Assembly: GCF_030864005.1 (NCBI RefSeq)
Contig: NZ_CP132976.1
Coordinates: 5,022,001-5,086,000, forward strand
Direction: 5' to 3'
DNA from: Achromobacter seleniivolatilans
GTDB lineage: Bacteria > Pseudomonadota > Gammaproteobacteria > Burkholderiales > Burkholderiaceae_B
Length of the DNA stretch: 64,000 bases
Every line of letters starts with the position of its first letter. Positions within the stretch are counted from its first letter, which is position 1. The notes below the pieces were generated by a model. It saw only the letters and a list, made by a program, of their open reading frames with translations, did no database searches and was not told the DNA's origin. The position numbers were made by a program, and so were the translations under genes. This document shows positions 61,601 to 64,000 of the stretch, piece by piece.

Positions 61601-63529
61601 ATCAATATTTTCGCCAGCGGTTACATGGGCAGCGGCAATGCGAATGGCAACGGCACGACCTACCGCGAAACTCAAGTCAGCGCCCGCGACAATCTGACGC
61701 TGATCTCTGGGCGCGATACCTTGCTGGAAGGCGCTCAAGCCCGCGCCGATAGCATTCGCGCTGATATTGGACGGAACCTCACGGTTGTCAGCCAACAAGA
61801 TTCAGACCGTTACGACGCCAAGCAAAAGCAGGTAAACGCAGGCGGCAGTTTCAGCTTCGGTTCCATGACTGGCAGCGCCTACATCGGCGCGAGCATGGGC
61901 AAAACCAAGTCCAACTATGACAGCGTGATCGAACAGACCGGCCTATACGCGGGATCGGGCGGCTTTGATATCTACGTAGGCAAGCACACGCAGTTGGATG
62001 GTGCAGTAATCGCCAGCGACGCTGACGCAGCCAAAAACTTGCTGTCCACCGAAACGTTTGGCTATACCGATTTGAAGAACAAAGCCGACTACAAGTCCAC
62101 CACGGTTGGAATCAACCTGGGTATGTCAGGGGCGTTCGATGTCGCCAATAAGGGCAAGGCCCTGGGATCGGGGCCGTCTGGATTGAGCTTCGGCTCGACG
62201 AGTGGCAGTGAGTCGGGCACAACGCATGCGGCAGTCGCGGAAGGCACGATTGAAGTGCGCGCGGACAAGGAAACGGGACACGACAGTCTGGCGGGGTTGA
62301 GCAGGGATACGGCGGGCGCCAACGGCAGCATTGGGAAGATTTTTGACAAGGACAAGGTCCGCGAACAACTGGAGTTTCAGCAGGCGTTTGGTCAGCTGGG
62401 GATGCAGATTGCGGGGGACATCACCAAGAAGCTGGCGAAAGACAATCCTGATGTCTGGGGCGAAGGCAAACCCGGAAAAATCGCCGTACATTCAATCGTC
62501 GCTGCCGCAGGGGCAGCATTGGGCGGTGGGGACGTGGCGGGAGCAATTGCCGGAACTGTCGCGGGGAATTTGATATCCAGCACAATGAAAGACGCAATTG
62601 ATGAGGCGATGAGCAATCTACCGGCCTCTATTCAACGAGAGGCGGCCAATGTGGTTTTGAATGCGCTGTCGGGTGCCGTGGGAGGGCTGGTAGGCGGTGG
62701 AAGCGGTGCGGGGGGCGCCTTGTCAGCAGACATGTTTAATCGGCAGCTGCATCCGGATGAGAAAGTCTTGGCGAATCGCATTGCTGCGGACGCCAAGGCA
62801 CGAGGCGTTGACGTAACTGCTGAGCAGATCGAGGCCCAAATGCGCCGAATGGATGCGGTGTTGCCAAATGGCGAGATGTATGTGGGAGTTCCTGACGTCC
62901 TATATGGAGAGGGCGGAATTACAGATGATGGCGCAATTTTCAAGAAAGTTGGGCAGACTCAAGATGGTCAAACTATCTATATGGATTTCCCCGTCGCAGG
63001 TGATGCTCGCCTACAGAGCCTAATTGTGTCGTACACAAGCGGATTGGAGGTGCCAACAGGGTATTTTTATACTCCCGAATCTAATCGGGAAAATTACTGG
63101 GCAAATTTTGGTTCGCCAAGCTCTGCGGTGAAGGCTCCTTCAGCCATGTCTCGTCATTGCGTTACTGGGGAATGCGCAGCCTATATGATGAGGTTCGCGA
63201 CCGCGGCAGACTATCAGGATCTACGCAATTCTAATGCCGACGTCCTCGCTAAGTTAGCCACAGCCAATGGTCGCTTTGGTGCAATAACTGGGACGTTAGG
63301 TCTTGCTCCTGGACCGTATTCCGCGCCATTTCTAGCTGCTTCCAAAGGGGCGGCGATTAGCGGATGGCTGCTTGGAGGTCTGGAGCAGGCTATAAGGCCT
63401 AATGCCGCGGCCTATTGGAAGGGGGGGGCCATAGACACAGCTGTAACGGTCGTAAGTAGTGCTGCTCCGAACGGGGCAATACTATTTAATGAAATTGGTG
63501 AATATCTGAAGGTGAAGTATGCGAAGTGA
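55697..63529 (+). CDS. CdiA/FhaB-type two-partner secretion exoprotein with C-terminal toxin-like region
   Basis: A 2610-aa protein. A signal peptide (about 1-24, TPVLAQ) is followed by the TPS secretion domain (to about 250) with IVANPAGITCNGCGFLN. FHA repeats fill about 250-900. Residues 903-1117 are a Cys-containing insertion unlike the repeats. PQSALFQVLHRPDAPYL to about 1420 matches the block before the second FHA region. FHA-2 type AGRDINLT repeats run to about 2000. A pretoxin-like Gly/Ala region follows: DVWGEGKPGKIAVHSIVAAAG near 2254, then NRQLHPDE at 2348-2355. The last 255 residues are AT-rich in DNA and hydrophobic near the end. No TpsB transporter gene is in the window. It overlaps the next gene by 11 bp. 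Confidence 0.9.
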   Translation: MSKLRSVAIWSILITQIWTPVLAQTLPIAVDKSVAGARPIVGVSNGVPVVNIAPPSAGGVSNNRYTQFNVGPSGVVLNNSGGGSQTQLAGQVAGNPMLGNQRAMAILNQVTAPNPSQLMGMLEVAGNRANVIVANPAGITCNGCGFLNADRATLTTGRPVIGADGMLSFDIAAGRLGIEGQGLYGANLSQLDLLARTLEINAQVWADRLTVVAGASRVGYDGLNVSALTGDGAAPRVALDVAALGGMYANSIRLIGTEAGVGVNVGGNLAALTGTLQLSANGDVSIQPSGRLQAATALSVDSKGQVSNAGTVAAGAGLDLRADGNVVNSGGMSAAGNVGINGRQLNNSGNVTAGLQADGSISPLGALNAQVDALLNPGTLVAGGNVNVMAGAMNLSGGKLVAGNALTLDASGNISNRGGAVYGGSVALRAAGVDNASGKITSGGALTGNVAGAIDNRGGTVAATQAVDLRAQSFGNTAGGVVSGDNVALQASGGINNQGGTLQANGKLDVNSAGALNNQDGNLLGGAAEIRAGSLNNQNGVVQADGKLDVASVGVLINQGGGFYGGSADIKMASLANTGGKIVSGDALNLTATGHIGNVGGTVAAQGLVTLNAQSLANTRGIVAGNGITLKTLGALDNSAGLIQADDVLALTAASVNNRDTLANSASGALGLMGKQVTLNAAAVDNQAGRIGAGQDLGVTTGTLNNNSGNVSSNVNAKLAVGNLQNTSGALTAGASLELTTGNLDNTGKIHSGQHLTINADTLTNRAGGEIIAAGNNFLNVGGTLANAGLIDGGYTRIDAGNVTNTGRIYGDRVGIKTPTLLNDANAVIASRGDMDLGVGSLVNREHALIYSAGDLRIGGALDVTGKAAGLAQSIVNVSATIEVAGNADIAAASIQNLNQHFTSEVVEVSRGPKLYYRLENSTELLDGSKLWLCDQVTALCGRDPVTFLDDDAERRLLLPSTKYPESIYGPPFDYVASRRGEAGFSAPIPLAYMPGPVAGSEGCGSGEYGKFCMLEPEVYRYSQEARIWAIFEVAQPSGPLPEWVPLDAPCSTIASCAAEKERRDAFDLELSAFKNAHRALNEKIRAFNADFNSRLVANFFYYQVDEVISESRTLSTDPAKIIVGGNAKFTGAVTNDKSRIIAGGVLSVDGPAVNNMGAEGQRTLERVGYQVRTITSGGGRKENRTDYTDVVAPERIELAVASSTGNTAPPATGNQKPGSTAVAGALAPAKIIEIGLPGKGIVRVVTLPPVIPQSALFQVLHRPDAPYLIATDAQFLGQRPVLSSDYLLQQLNQNPGHILKRLGDGFYEQKLVAEQVMLATGQRFVGDYTDNESQYKALLTAGADFAGKFGLTIGTALTEEQMLHLTSDIVWMVEQTVTLPDGTQQTVLSPQVYLAVQPGDLRGDGTLIAGRDTRIKTAGDVTNTGTIGARNALLVEAENVRNTVGSMQGKTVNLAARNDIDNLAGLLKGDSVTLAAGRDINLTESTQSNASGGVSSTRVDGVARIDAGSLNAQAGRDFNAQAAAISATADARVQAGRDINLTTAEDRYAESYDYGKKNRAEMRSSTDVGTQIAAGGNLTLIAGQDVNAIAAQVSSDKQLAVGAGRDINVLAGDSAGYAYNETYFKQKGFLSSKTTHLKNETELTQAVGSTFGGDSVVMMAGRDMTVVGSNVIGDNDVQIAVGRDLQVLAAEETYRDYQYEKVKKSGMGGGGFSIGYNKQERIDWMKSASGGYTSSTIGSAGGDLIIDAGRDVGVMGSNLLAQDGNIAITGRNVAIVAAVGDAQQHEYHEFKQSGLTIGVAGGVLGATQQIHGTLKQAADAKDGRLAAVKVGQAAYQAVQTDRMLDAANGKDASAAQKEAASAQIQISVGSSKSVSETKRTQETAFGSSVMAGGNVSIIALGENGVAGTGNLSIIGSDLAGKNVLLAATNDLMLLSQAQTSTEVSTNKNSGWKAGVGIGVSDSGSGGGINIFASGYMGSGNANGNGTTYRETQVSARDNLTLISGRDTLLEGAQARADSIRADIGRNLTVVSQQDSDRYDAKQKQVNAGGSFSFGSMTGSAYIGASMGKTKSNYDSVIEQTGLYAGSGGFDIYVGKHTQLDGAVIASDADAAKNLLSTETFGYTDLKNKADYKSTTVGINLGMSGAFDVANKGKALGSGPSGLSFGSTSGSESGTTHAAVAEGTIEVRADKETGHDSLAGLSRDTAGANGSIGKIFDKDKVREQLEFQQAFGQLGMQIAGDITKKLAKDNPDVWGEGKPGKIAVHSIVAAAGAALGGGDVAGAIAGTVAGNLISSTMKDAIDEAMSNLPASIQREAANVVLNALSGAVGGLVGGGSGAGGALSADMFNRQLHPDEKVLANRIAADAKARGVDVTAEQIEAQMRRMDAVLPNGEMYVGVPDVLYGEGGITDDGAIFKKVGQTQDGQTIYMDFPVAGDARLQSLIVSYTSGLEVPTGYFYTPESNRENYWANFGSPSSAVKAPSAMSRHCVTGECAAYMMRFATAADYQDLRNSNADVLAKLATANGRFGAITGTLGLAPGPYSAPFLAASKGAAISGWLLGGLEQAIRPNAAAYWKGGAIDTAVTVVSSAAPNGAILFNEIGEYLKVKYAK

Positions 63530-63812
63530 TAAGTTGAGAAATATATTAATTATTTTGAAAAAACACTTTGTTCAAGATGGAAATATTCGCACCATATACC
63601 GATTTGTGCTCGTGGGGGTAGGTGTGTTTTTGGTTTTTTTTGATCTTGATGTTTGGAATACTGGTTGGGTTAATATTGTTGGTTTTGTAATTGCATTGAT
63701 TGGCGGTTACGCCTCTAAAGCGAAGTTGTTGAATATACGTCCCTTTGCTGATGCTCCTTACCCTCGTGATTGGTGGAAGGAGCGAAAGCGCCGGTTGCGT
63801 GAAAGAAAATAG
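63519..63812 (+). CDS. Small two-TM protein, probable immunity partner of the CdiA toxin region
   Basis: A 97-aa protein whose ATG overlaps the exoprotein end by 11 bases; AAGG lies about seven bases before it. Two hydrophobic segments (about 27-44, YRFVLVGVGVFLVFFDL, and 50-68, WVNIVGFVIALIGGY) and a basic tail (WWKERKRRLRERK) predict an inner-membrane protein. No family is recognised. Position directly after a CdiA-type gene and very low GC (15 of 60 bases in 63541-63600) mark it as a candidate CdiI. A membrane immunity protein suits a membrane-damaging toxin, as for known EC93-type systems. Confidence 0.65.
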   Translation: MRSDKLRNILIILKKHFVQDGNIRTIYRFVLVGVGVFLVFFDLDVWNTGWVNIVGFVIALIGGYASKAKLLNIRPFADAPYPRDWWKERKRRLRERK

Positions 63813-64000
63813 CTTTACGCCGGATGTCAATTTAGATTGTTAATGGTGTGAGTTTTGTCTCTTTTTTTACGATAGTGATTTGATAGGGCGAATTTCGATT
63901 CAAGATGCGGGGCGTGAAGTGTAAAAAATCTCTGCGTCGATAAAAATCAAGAAATTCTTCTATCAATGATATTAAAAAACTTGATGGCGACGGCTGGATG
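63813..64000. other. AT-rich tail after the immunity candidate
   Basis: No complete gene. A stop-free frame from 63944 to the window end reads KSRNSSINDIKKLDGDGWM and has no start codon. The LDGDGW string recalls toxin or HicA-type sequences, but it is too short to call; it may be the start of an orphan toxin module beyond the window. Confidence 0.25.

Overview
The window looks like a chromosomal segment of a high-GC betaproteobacterium of the Alcaligenaceae, close to Achromobacter or Bordetella. This is an inference from protein style and gene content: tripartite-type (Bug) solute receptors, two lpxL-type acyltransferases next to dapF, the ahcY–small membrane protein–metF block, an Anbu/alpha-E/ATP-grasp block, and a beta-type DksA. 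No database search was run. The layout is mostly housekeeping genes with a few accessory cassettes.

Region by region. 1–4.7 kb: the end of lipA, the dTDP-L-rhamnose operon rfbBDAC, a corrinoid adenosyltransferase and a small CusF-like periplasmic protein. 4.7–7.4 kb: the HslVU protease and dksA. 7.5–14.2 kb: a zinc block made of a CobW-type metallochaperone, zur, a Zur-box-like palindrome, a small membrane protein, znuCBA, a DUF1007 protein and a NicO/RcnA-type transporter. 14.2–18.7 kb: xerC, DUF484, dapF and two lipid A acyltransferase paralogues. 18.9–24.1 kb: metK, an amidase, an MHS-type transporter and a tandem AsnC regulator. 24.1–32.3 kb: a branched-chain amino acid or amide ABC importer whose permease and both ATPases are one polypeptide, facing a deacetylase/GntR/flavin-reductase group, then a LysR gene. 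32.4–36.5 kb: a catabolic group with a Bug receptor, a LeuC/LeuD-like hydro-lyase and a haloacetate-dehalogenase-like hydrolase. 36.5–41 kb: DUF1289, a glycosyltransferase, then a SAH riboswitch, ahcY, a membrane protein and metF. 41–46.4 kb: a second Bug receptor and the Anbu / transglutaminase / alpha-E / ATP-grasp operon. 46.4–55.1 kb: a tandem repeat, a candidate structured RNA, a 5-FCL gene, a lytic transglycosylase, cca, a methyltransferase, an RhlE-type helicase and ung. 55.1–64 kb: a large CdiA/FhaB-type exoprotein (2610 aa) with an AT-rich C-terminal toxin-like region, followed by an overlapping small two-TM protein that looks like its immunity partner.

How genes work together. metK, ahcY and metF all serve the methionine/SAM cycle, and ahcY carries a SAH-sensing leader. 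The zinc block combines sensing (Zur), uptake (ZnuABC) and distribution (CobW-like, His-rich). The most original item is the CdiA C-terminal region with its membrane immunity candidate: I recognise no toxin family in it, and the base composition change points to module exchange. Second-tier items are the candidate RNA beside 5-FCL, the LivM–LivG–LivF fusion with a degenerate signature motif, and the unassigned LeuCD/dehalogenase catabolic cluster. I saw no tRNA, rRNA, CRISPR array or insertion sequence.
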